Source of the DNA: an uncultured Candidatus Binatia bacterium
GTDB taxonomy: Bacteria > Desulfobacterota > Binatia > Bin18
DNA length: 64,000 nucleotides
NCBI GenBank assembly: GCA_958296235.1
Contig: OY282457.1
Span: 4,025,338 to 4,089,337, forward strand
Direction: 5' to 3'
The notes under the pieces are model-generated. The model searched no databases. It was not told the origin of the DNA and saw only the letters and a program-made list of their open reading frames with translations. A program made the translations under genes and the position numbers. Below, piece after piece: positions 34,530 through 43,500 of this stretch (positions are counted from its first letter, which is position 1; each line of letters begins with the position of its first letter).

Positions 34530-35954
34530 ATGAGTGCTCTCGATGACATTTTGAAAGATGCCGAACCCGCACGGCTCATCCCTACCGTTGCCGAATCCAG
34601 TAAGGAAAAGCGGATAGTATCCATTCTACTTGCAACACTGTCCGTGGTGCGTCCGCTTGCTGAACAATTATTGGGGCGTTGTGGAGTGAGGGTGGGAAAG
34701 ACATCCGGCCTACAGAGTTATACCGAGGTTGAGTTTGTAGCCGACGATGGAAGCAGAAAAGACCGGCCCGACGGCGTCTTGAGCCTATTGACACGCAAGT
34801 CCCGGTGGACAGCGCTTATTGAGGCTAAAATTGGCAATAATGAGATAGACGAAGAACAAGTGCAAAGATATGCAGAGCGCGCGCACGAATATGGGGTCGA
34901 TGCCGTGATCACGTTGTCAAATCAACTGGCATCTTTACCATCACATGTTCCGTATTCAGTCCCGAAGAAGCTCAGTAATCGTGTTGAATTTTTCCATATC
35001 TCCTGGGTTAGCGTACGCACGCAAGCACTACTGATTTTGAGAGATAACGAAGGGGTAAGTCCTGAACAAGCGTTTATTCTTCAAGAGATGGTACGCTATT
35101 TCAAACATCCGAGTTCTGGGGTTAAGGATTTTGATCAAATGAACTCTGAATGGCACTCTCTCGTTCTTGGGGTTCGTAATGAGCAACAGTTCAAACGATC
35201 TTCGCCTGAGATCGAAAATACCGCTGCGAGCTGGCATCAGGAAGAACGAGATGTATGTCTGATTTTGAGTCGTTGTATTGGCGAACATGTCGATATCCGC
35301 CTTCCGCGTAAGCACCAGGCAGACCCCGCATTTCGGCTCCAAGATACATGCGATTCGTTGATTGCTGACCAGAAATTGCGCTGTGCCTTCAGTATACCGA
35401 ACGCTGCCAGCGATCTCGAAGTAAGAGCTGATTTGCAACGCAGAACCATCTCCTGCTCCATGAAACTCAATGCACCGAGTGACAAGAAGCGAGCTAGCGC
35501 GAGGGTAAACTGGCTCGTTCGGCAGTTGCGAGGCGTTAAGGACGCCGATGTGATCGTTCGGGCATTCTGGCCCGGGAGGGGAGGGCCAACTCAGGCGTCA
35601 TTGGCGCAGATCAAGACAGACCCCAAGTGTCTTGAGAGCGGACGTTCGGATGCGGCCCCGACAAGCTTCGAGGTTGCCATGATCAGAGATCTCGCTGGCC
35701 GATTCTCTGGACGACGAACCTTCATAGAAGACTTGGAAAAGCTGATACCAGAGTTCTATAACTTCATCGGCCAAAATTTGCGGCCCTGGGTTCCACCACC
35801 ACCCTCGATCGATAAGCGTGATCCAATTCAGGACACCGATATTGTCGAAGCGGGCGAAGAGCGTAGTAAGGACGGTATCTCGCAGTCGGAGTCCGACCAA
35901 TCTCGTGCGCCACAAGAGCCAAGCGATACGGGCGTTCCATTCGTAGAGGATTAG
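34530..35954 (+). CDS. Orphan PD-(D/E)xK nuclease-like protein
   Basis: 474 residues. The N-terminal domain has the restriction-nuclease core: Glu66/Glu68 in TEVEFV, Pro80-Asp81 in DRPDGVL, Glu98-x-Lys100 in LIEAKIG and Gln110, followed by YGVDAVITLSNQ. The rest (about 180-475) is not recognised and ends in an acidic, Ser-rich tail. Codon and base use are visibly AT-richer than the flanking catabolic genes, a sign of transfer. There is no methyltransferase next to it. A defence role is plausible but unproven. The ATG at 34530 follows AAAGGA; an upstream start at 34497 adds 11 residues. Confidence 0.7.
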   Translation: MSALDDILKDAEPARLIPTVAESSKEKRIVSILLATLSVVRPLAEQLLGRCGVRVGKTSGLQSYTEVEFVADDGSRKDRPDGVLSLLTRKSRWTALIEAKIGNNEIDEEQVQRYAERAHEYGVDAVITLSNQLASLPSHVPYSVPKKLSNRVEFFHISWVSVRTQALLILRDNEGVSPEQAFILQEMVRYFKHPSSGVKDFDQMNSEWHSLVLGVRNEQQFKRSSPEIENTAASWHQEERDVCLILSRCIGEHVDIRLPRKHQADPAFRLQDTCDSLIADQKLRCAFSIPNAASDLEVRADLQRRTISCSMKLNAPSDKKRASARVNWLVRQLRGVKDADVIVRAFWPGRGGPTQASLAQIKTDPKCLESGRSDAAPTSFEVAMIRDLAGRFSGRRTFIEDLEKLIPEFYNFIGQNLRPWVPPPPSIDKRDPIQDTDIVEAGEERSKDGISQSESDQSRAPQEPSDTGVPFVED

Positions 35955-36169
35955 TAGAGGTTGTGGAGAATCGTGACTACCGTTCTAGCCAGAGAAGCGT
36001 TGATTTTGCGCCAACCGTGCTAGAACCGTGTCCTGAAAGCGCTACGGTTTTGAGATTTGGACGGAGATGGAAAGGCATCCGGTAGGTTGTTGCATAAAGC
36101 ATTGTAATTGAAGCTGTTTCGTCCCTGCTAGACGAAGCTATAGAGTCGAAAAAACCGGAGATATTTGCT

Positions 36170-37135
36170 ATGAAAATCGATGTTCACACCCATTTCTTAT
36201 CCGAGCATATCGCCCGCACGCTCGAAAAACGGAGTGACTTCCCCTACACCCGGCTGGTGGACGGCACCTATCATTTTCACTGCTGTCAGGGCTTAACCAT
36301 TCCCATGCTGCCTCCCCTGTACGACATGCAGACCAAGCTGGCGCATATGGATGAGGCCGGTATCGATATCTCCATCCTGAGTCTTGCCGTCCCCGGCCCG
36401 GACCGGGTCGGGGGCGCTCAGGCGGATGCGTTGGCCCGGACTGCGAACGATCTCCTGGCCGAACTCATTGCCGCTCGCCCGGACCGTTTTTGGGGCTACG
36501 CGACTTTGGGCTTTGGGGATACCGACGCTACGCTGAAGGAGCTTGACCGCTGTATCTCGGAGCTTCACTTTCGCGGCCTTCAACTGTATTCCAATATCAA
36601 TGACAAGCCGCTCGACTCTCCCGAGTTTCGGCCTATTTTCGCGCGTATGGCCGAGCTCGGGCGGCCCATTTTCATTCACCCCACGGTTCCCTTGAATCAG
36701 CGCTATCTGATGGACCTGGTGCCGGTGCCGGTGCTGGCGTTTATGGTTGATAATACGCTGGCGGCCATGCGTCTGGCCCTGTCCGGGGTGCTGGCCGACT
36801 ATGCGGACGCGCCGATCATCATTCCCCACGTTGGCGCGACCGTGCCGTATCTGATGGGGCGGCTGGACGGGATGCTGGGCGCTTTTGGTGGGGAGGACAT
36901 AGTGAAGGAGCCGAGTCGGTTTCTGAAAAAACTGTATATGGATACAGTGGCCTATGAGCCGGAACCGCTCGAATGGTGCCTGTCTCTGATGGGAGCCCAG
37001 CAGTTCGTGCTGGGCACGGACCATCCCTACGGTTCCTGGCAGCGGCCCATTGAACTGGTGGAGCAGCTGGCCTGCTCCGACGACGAGCGCGAGCAAATAT
37101 TACACGGCAACGTCGAACGTTTGTTTGCGGTATGA
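36170..37135 (+). CDS. Amidohydrolase 2 (ACMSD-like) family hydrolase/decarboxylase
   Basis: 321 residues in a TIM-barrel metal-dependent fold. HTH near the N-terminus (His6, His8 in MKIDVHTHF), FIHPT in the middle, IIPHVG and LGTDHPYGSW with the conserved Asp are the metal and catalytic landmarks of the ACMSD/amidohydrolase-2 group, which decarboxylates or hydrolyses aromatic-ring-derived acids. It is first in a three-gene operon with a hydrolase (52 bases later) and a luciferase-like oxidoreductase. Confidence 0.9.
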   Translation: MKIDVHTHFLSEHIARTLEKRSDFPYTRLVDGTYHFHCCQGLTIPMLPPLYDMQTKLAHMDEAGIDISILSLAVPGPDRVGGAQADALARTANDLLAELIAARPDRFWGYATLGFGDTDATLKELDRCISELHFRGLQLYSNINDKPLDSPEFRPIFARMAELGRPIFIHPTVPLNQRYLMDLVPVPVLAFMVDNTLAAMRLALSGVLADYADAPIIIPHVGATVPYLMGRLDGMLGAFGGEDIVKEPSRFLKKLYMDTVAYEPEPLEWCLSLMGAQQFVLGTDHPYGSWQRPIELVEQLACSDDEREQILHGNVERLFAV

Positions 37136-37187
37136 GTAAAAGTCTCAATTTCGGTGATGAGTTGCCATCCATAAACACAGGTGAAGC

Positions 37188-37979
37188 ATGAGTCGGACTA
37201 TTCAGGCGCGCCGGTTGACGTTGCACGGCGTACCGCTTGACATATATGAGCGCGGCCAGGGCCGCCCGATCCTCGTCTTACACGGGGAAGACGGGCCGTG
37301 TCCCCAGGCTCCGTTTTTTTCTCTGTTAGCCAATCAGGGCCGGGTGATCCTGCCGACCCATCCTGGCTTTGGCCAGGCGCCCGAGGCAACCGACATCGAT
37401 ACAGTGGATGACCTGGCCTATCTCTATCTCGATCTGCTCGACGAGAATGACCTCCGGGACGTGGTTGTCATTGGCTGTTCGCTTGGGGGCTGGATCGCCG
37501 CGGAAATGGCGGTGAAGTCTACCGCTCGTCTCAGCCGACTGGTCCTGGCCGCGCCGCTCGGTATTAAGGTCGGGGACCGGGAGACGCGCGACATCCCGGA
37601 TATTTTCGCCCTGCCAGAAGAAGAGGTCGCCCGGCTGCAATACCACGATACGGCCCAGGGCAGGGTTGATTACGCCAGCCTGTCCGATGATGCGCTCACC
37701 GTAATTGCCCGCAATCGGGAAGCCACCGCCCTGTATGCCTGGGAGCCGTATTTCCACAATCCCAAGCTGCGCCAGCGCTTGCGCCGGGTCGCGATTCCGA
37801 CGCTGCTCGTCTGGGGGGCGAGTGATCGTTTTGTGACCCCCGGCTATTATGGCGCGGCCTATTGTGACGCTATTCCCGGTGCACGGCTGATTGTCATTGA
37901 CCGGGCCGGACACTGGCCGCACCTGGAACAGCCCGAAGTCTTTGTCGAGCGGGTCGGAGCGTTTCTTGCCTCAGCATAA
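37188..37979 (+). CDS. Alpha/beta hydrolase
   Basis: 263 residues. The nucleophile elbow GCSLGG (Ser98), LVLHGEDGP near the oxyanion hole, acid Asp in WGASDRFVTP and His in GHWPHLEQP define a canonical triad. It is like the meta-cleavage-product (C-C bond) hydrolases and ester hydrolases. With the amidohydrolase before it and the flavin oxidoreductase after it, it probably cuts a ring-cleavage or ester intermediate. Confidence 0.9.
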   Translation: MSRTIQARRLTLHGVPLDIYERGQGRPILVLHGEDGPCPQAPFFSLLANQGRVILPTHPGFGQAPEATDIDTVDDLAYLYLDLLDENDLRDVVVIGCSLGGWIAAEMAVKSTARLSRLVLAAPLGIKVGDRETRDIPDIFALPEEEVARLQYHDTAQGRVDYASLSDDALTVIARNREATALYAWEPYFHNPKLRQRLRRVAIPTLLVWGASDRFVTPGYYGAAYCDAIPGARLIVIDRAGHWPHLEQPEVFVERVGAFLASA

Positions 37980-37995
37980 AAAAGGAGCCGTGTTC

Positions 37996-39150
37996 ATGCG
38001 CGCCTGGCATTTCAGCGAAAACGCCTACCATCTGCTGCCCGATGCAAAGGAGTACGACTCAATTCGTGTCACTCTCCCGAATCGTTACTACGATCCGCAA
38101 ATCGGAGCCGACCTGTACCACCGCTTTATCGACGAATGGTTGATTGCCGAGGAACTGGGGCTTGACATCATGGTGAACGAGCACCATCAGACGGCGACCA
38201 ATCTCAACCCGGCCGGCCCTGTCATCATGGGCATCCTCGCCCGCGAAACCCAAACGGCCCGCCTGCTGATTCTCGGCAACCCGATTGCCAACCGGCGTGA
38301 GCCTGTGCGCGTGGCAGAAGAGATGGCCATGGTCGATGTCTACTCCCGCGGCCGCTTGGAGGTGGGTTTTGTGCGTGGGGTGCCGTATGAAATGTCGGCC
38401 GGCAACCATCGCCCCACGCGCATGATGGCGCGTTTCTGGGAAGCGTATGACTTGATCCTCAAAGCCTGGACAAGTCACGACGGGCCGTTCAACTGGGAGG
38501 GCAAATACTTTCACCACCGTCAGGTCAACATCTGGCCCCGGCCCTATCAGCAGCCGCATCCGCCCGTCTGGATCACGGCGCTCAGTCCGGGCTCCGCCCA
38601 GGCGGTTGGTGAGCGGGGTGATATCGTGGCCTGCTTTTTGACTGGCTTCGATGGGTCAAAGCGGGTGTTTGACGCCTATCGGGCACGCCGGGCCGCACTC
38701 GGCCTGGCGGCTGCCGGCCTGGATCGTTTTGCCTATGCCGCCCTGGTCTACACCGGGGAAACGGACGAAGAAGGCTATGCCGGGGCGCGCAAGCTGATGT
38801 GGTATGTGGAGGCCAATAAAGTGCCGTTCCAGTTCACCAGCCCGCCGGGCTATCATCCGCCGGCGGCAATGGCCGACGCGCTCAAAGGACCGGCCTCGGG
38901 TGTGTTCAAGATGTTCCAGAACCCGAAGCTGGAGAGCTTTATGGAGCATGGACTGGTCTTTGCCGGCAACCCGGATTCCGTGTACCGGCAGATTGTCAGG
39001 TTTTACGAACACGTAGGCGGCTTTGGTCATCTCCTGCTGATGGGCCAGGCCGGCTTCCTTGACCATCAAGAGACGGTCACCGGCATGAATCTCTTTGCCC
39101 GAGAGGTGTACCCGCGTCTGAAAGAGCTGAGCCCTGCGGTCGCGGCCTGA
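37996..39150 (+). CDS. Luciferase-like (LLM class) flavin-dependent oxidoreductase
   Basis: 384 residues in a TIM barrel that uses reduced flavin and O2. NEHHQTATNLNPAG, RRPRRVAEE-like RREPVRVAEEMAMVD and GRLEVGFVRG are typical bacterial-luciferase-family motifs. An AAAGGAG site precedes the ATG at 37996, 16 bases after the hydrolase stop; the longer frame to 37891 overlaps that gene and is rejected. It likely catalyses an oxygenation or Baeyer-Villiger-type step of the operon's pathway. Confidence 0.9.
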   Translation: MRAWHFSENAYHLLPDAKEYDSIRVTLPNRYYDPQIGADLYHRFIDEWLIAEELGLDIMVNEHHQTATNLNPAGPVIMGILARETQTARLLILGNPIANRREPVRVAEEMAMVDVYSRGRLEVGFVRGVPYEMSAGNHRPTRMMARFWEAYDLILKAWTSHDGPFNWEGKYFHHRQVNIWPRPYQQPHPPVWITALSPGSAQAVGERGDIVACFLTGFDGSKRVFDAYRARRAALGLAAAGLDRFAYAALVYTGETDEEGYAGARKLMWYVEANKVPFQFTSPPGYHPPAAMADALKGPASGVFKMFQNPKLESFMEHGLVFAGNPDSVYRQIVRFYEHVGGFGHLLLMGQAGFLDHQETVTGMNLFAREVYPRLKELSPAVAA

Positions 39151-39246
39151 GATCGTTTGTGTTGTCTGACTTGACAGGGTTCAGGCGTTTCTGCTCCCCT
39201 GGCCGCGCCTGTAGAAATAGAGTTTTTCATCTGAAGGAGGTTGAAT

Positions 39247-39663
39247 ATGAAGGTTCCGTTTTCCGGTGGCTGCGCGTGTGGCGCGATCCGCTATAGCTGT
39301 GCCGCCGAACCGCTCTATATGGGGAATTGTCATTGCCGGGACTGCCAGCGCGCAACCGGCAGCGCCTATTTTGCGGCGGTCATCGTCAAACAATCCGACT
39401 TTTCTCTCACGGGCGAGCTGGCCTGGTTTGAGAAGCCGGCCGACCGCGGCCACACTATGGGGCGTGGGTTCTGCCCCGCGTGCGGCTCTCCCGTCCTCTT
39501 GACCAACGGGGCAGCGCCGGACTTCAGGGTCCTGTACGTGGGCAGTCTTGACGATCCGAGCTGGTATCAACCCCAGCGGGATATTTATGTAGCCAGCGCT
39601 CAGCCGTGGGACGTTATGCATCCAGATGTGCCAAAAGTGGACGGTATGCCAGCGTCGTTTTAA
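39247..39663 (+). CDS. GFA family (Gfa-like) zinc protein
   Basis: 138 residues. Zinc ligands appear as CACG (Cys9, Cys11), NCHCRDCQ (Cys29, Cys31, Cys34) and FCPACGSP, the pattern of glutathione-dependent formaldehyde-activating enzyme homologues. Most family members have no proven activity. AAGGAGG lies before the ATG at 39247; a TTG at 39241 overlaps that site's spacing. It stands alone after the operon, with a repeat cluster behind it. Confidence 0.9.
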   Translation: MKVPFSGGCACGAIRYSCAAEPLYMGNCHCRDCQRATGSAYFAAVIVKQSDFSLTGELAWFEKPADRGHTMGRGFCPACGSPVLLTNGAAPDFRVLYVGSLDDPSWYQPQRDIYVASAQPWDVMHPDVPKVDGMPASF

Positions 39664-39689
39664 CGCAGGCCAATGGGGTCCGTACCGTT

Positions 39690-40440
39690 TCTTTGTGGAG
39701 AGTGGAGGAGAGTGGAGAGTGGAGAGTGTCTCAGTTTGGATATTCCCCCTCACCCCAACCCTCTCCCAGCGGGAGAGGGCCGCTTGTCTCTCCCCTAATC
39801 TTTCCCTCTCCCCTGGAGGGAGAGGGTGGCCCTGAGCCTGTCGAAGGGCCGGGTGAGGGGGCCTGCGACCAGGGTGAACGGAAAGACCCTTCGACTTCGC
39901 TCCGCTACGCTCAGGGCGAACGGAGCTGATTCGCTGGCGCTACGCTCAGGATAAACGGCGCACCCGTTCGTGCTGATTCGCTGGCGCTACGCTCAACGTG
40001 AGCGGAAAAACCGTTCGTGCTCACTGAGGAGTGCGGGCTTCCAGCCCGCAAAGAATCGCGGCCAAGCTGGCCGCGCGCCTCATAAACTGCGCAGGCGCTG
40101 CGCTCAACGTGAGCGGAAAAACCGTTCGTGCTGAGCGTAGCCCTGGAAGGGCGAAGTCGAAGCCCCCTTGATGCCCCTCACTGAGGAGTGCGGGCTTCCA
40201 GCCCGCAAAGAATCGCGGCCAAGCTGGCCGCGCGCCTCATAAACTGCGCTAGCGCTGCGCTCAGGATAAACGGCGCGCCCGTTCGTGCTGAGCGTAGCCC
40301 TGGAAGGGCGAAGTCGAAGCCCCCGCTGCGCGCCCTGCGCCTTCTATTCCCTCCCCCCTCTGAGGGGGAGGGCCAGGGTGGGGGGGCGCTGAACCACCCC
40401 CGCTGAAGCGCAAGCCTTGCCTGAGTTGCCTTAGTATGTT
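39690..40440. repeat. Dense repeat cluster upstream of the LRR gene
   Basis: No gene in this stretch. It holds a GGAGAGT tandem tract (about 39697-39728), an R1 left end gtgtctcagttt at 39726-39737 with CCCTCTCCC palindromes, several R3 arms (cttcgacttcgc / gcgaagtcgaag) around 39890-40160 and 40255-40320, two R2 copies (40024-40090 and 40181-40247), and an R1-like G-rich block near 40350-40390. The two R2 copies lie 157 bases apart inside a longer segment that is itself largely duplicated. Confidence 0.8.
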
Positions 40441-40500
40441 GTAGTGCTCTGCCTCCCCACAGGAGCAGATGCAGAACATAAGCAACGGAGCAGAAAAGCC

Positions 40501-43500
40501 ATGTCACACCCACGCCCCCTCACTTTACCCCCCCCGAAAAACCCCAATAAAAATCGCCAGTCAGAGACGCCCCCGAAGCGCCCCGCGCCAGCCCGACGGT
40601 TCCTGCTCTCAGTAGTGAGCAGTCTGCTGCTGGGGGGCCTCGTCCTGGGCTGGCCCGGGACCGGCGGCGCGCAAACCACCTACACCTGTACCCGAGCCGG
40701 CTCAACCGTAAGCTCGACCACTGCCCTGCACACCGATTGCAACACCCTGCTGAATCTCAAGACGGAGCTGCGCGGAACCTTTACCGGGACCGATCCCCTG
40801 AACTGGGTTAACACGCTCAATATGAACTCGTGGACGGGCGTCACCATAGAGGGGACCCCGCCACGGGTGACCAAGCTGCAAATCGCACCCTTCGCCTTCC
40901 CCGGAAGCACTCCCACTCCCTCCCTGAGGGGCACCATGCCGGCCGCCCTGAACAATCTGACCGCGTTGACGCGCCTCGAACTGCACAACAACGCGTTGAC
41001 TGGCGACATCCCGGATTTGAGCGACCTGGACGACTTGCAGATTCTGAATCTCAGCAACAACGACTTCAACGAGGGGGTGATCCCGACCTGGGTGAACAGC
41101 CTGACCAATTTGGAGGAACTGATTCTGTCCGAGACCCAACGGACGGGCTCCATCCCGGACTTGGACGACACCGCGTTGACGGACCTCGTTCTCGCCGGCA
41201 ACCAGTTGAGCGGCGCAATCCCGGACTCCCTGAACGATCTGACCACGTTGACGGACATCGATCTGAACGGCAACCGGTTGACCAGCCTCCCGGAGGATTT
41301 GAGCGCCCTGGACGCGTTGGTGCAGCTGCAGCTGCACAACAACTGGTTGGAAAGCCCCATCCCGGATTTGAGCGACCTGGCCGCGTTGAAGGAGCTTATT
41401 CTGTCCTACAACCGGTTCAGCGGCACAATCCCGGCTTCGAGCGCCCTGCCCTCGACGTTGACGCGCCTCGAACTGCACAACAACCAGTTGGTCAGCCCCA
41501 TCCCGTCTTTGAGGGACCTGACCGCTTTGGCGACCATTAATCTGTCCAACAACCAGTTGACCGGCACAATCCCGGCTTCGAGCGCCCTGCCCAGGGCGGT
41601 GACGTGGCTTAGTCTGGCCGACAACCAGTTCAGCGGCGAAATCACGGATTTGAACGACCAGACCGGTTTGTCGGACCTGCGTCTGTCCAACAACAACTTC
41701 ACCCCAGGGCCGGTACCAGCTTGGCTGAGCAGCTCGACCGCACCGTTCAAGGACTCGTTGTATACTCTTTATCTCAACAACACCAACCGGACCGGGGCCT
41801 TCCCGAATTTAAGCAACCTGACCATCTTGGCGAACCTGTATCTGCAAGACAACCAGCTGAGCTCCATCCCGTCTTTGAGCGGCCTGACCAACTTGCAGTG
41901 GCTGTGGCTGCAAAACAACCAGTTGACCGGCCGCATCCCGTCTTTGAGCGGCCTGCGCAACTTGCAGCTGCTGTATCTGCACAACAACCAGTTGAGCGGC
42001 GAAATCCCGGCTTTCCCCACGGGTGCGGGCCGCCTGCGCAACTTGCGGCAGCTGCTTCTGTACAACAACCAGTTGAGCGGCACCATCCCGGCTTTGAGCA
42101 CCCTGACCAACTTGCAGTATCTGTGGCTGCAAAACAATCAGTTGAGCGGCACCGTCCCGGCTTTGAGCAGCCTGGCCAACTTGCGGGAGCTCAGGCTGTA
42201 CAACAACCAGTTGAGCGGCACCATCCCGTTTTTTGGTGCCCTGACCGCGCTGAGACTCGTCGATCTGTCCAACAACCAGTTTGTCAACGGCATGCCGACT
42301 CCTTTGAGCGGCCTGGTCAACTTGCGGAGCCTTAATCTGTCCAACAACCAGTTGGACGGCCCCATCCCGACAGATCTGAGCCCCCTGACCTACTTGCATA
42401 CCTTTAATCTGTCCAACAACCGGTTGACCGCCGGCATCCCGACAGCTTTGAGCGGCCTGGCCTACTTGCGGCACCTTCGGCTGTCCAACAACCAGTTGGA
42501 CGGCCCCATCCTGACCTGGAGCAGCACCCAGACCAATTTGCAGACCCTTGATCTCGGCAACAACAACCTCACCCCAGGACCGGTCCCGACCACGGTGAAC
42601 ACCAACCTGACCAGTTTGACGGAGCTGCGGCTCAACAGCACCAACCGGAATGGGGTCTTCCCGGACTTGAGCCGCCTGACCCTGTTGCAGATTCTTGATC
42701 TCAGCAACAACAACTTCGACCCAGCAGGAGCGGTCCCGGACTGGGTGCGCGCCCGGACCACGTTGACGGAGCTGCGGCTCGCCAGCACCAACCGGACCGG
42801 GGTCTTCCCGGACTTGAGCCGCCTGACCCTGTTGAAGATTCTGGATTTGAGCAGCAACCAGTTGGACGGCACCATCCCCTCGTACCTGAGCGGTTTTCCC
42901 TTGGAGGAACTCTACCTGAACGACAACCGACTCACCGGCCGCCTGCCGTCCGGGCTGCGTACCGTAGAGGTCCTGCGGCTTGATGGCAACACCGCCTGCT
43001 TCGATTCCCCCTGCCCCTCCAACCTCATCACCGTCACCACCCTGGCCGACACCCTGGACGCCGACTTTGCCACCCATGATCCGTCCAGCGACGAGTGTGG
43101 GACGATTGTGGACATTGACGAATTCCCTGCCAATCCCACCCTGCGCGAAGCCCTGATCTACGCCAACTCGACCGACGGAGCCGAGACCATCACCTTTTCC
43201 TCCTATCTGAGCGGTCGGACCCTGACTCTGGCCGACGGGACCGACGACTACACCGATCCCGACGCCCTCCCGCGGCTGTGTGGGGGCAACCTCACCCTGG
43301 ACGGGGACATGAACGGAGACGGGAAGCCCGATATCACCCTCGACGGGACCGGGACCTCAAACACCACCGGGCTGGCCATTTCCGCGTCCGATATCACCGT
43401 CAGCAACTTCCGGATCACCAACATGGATATCGGCATCCACGTCTACCAAAACAACTACCTCGTGGACTTTGGGGCCACCCCGCCCGTGACCGGCACCCAG

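Noticed and set aside
34497-35954. PD-(D/E)xK gene considered as the nuclease of a nearby restriction-modification pair
   Set aside because: No methyltransferase gene lies within reach; the only one in the window is paired with its own HNH nuclease at 58-60 kb.
39690-40440. Repeat cluster considered as a CRISPR array
   Set aside because: Repeats are palindromic, of different families and spacing, with no regular spacers and no cas genes nearby.
41809-43077. 422-codon minus-strand open frame opposite the LRR repeats
   Set aside because: It arises from the repeated Leu/Asn codons read backwards and has a repetitive, motif-free product.
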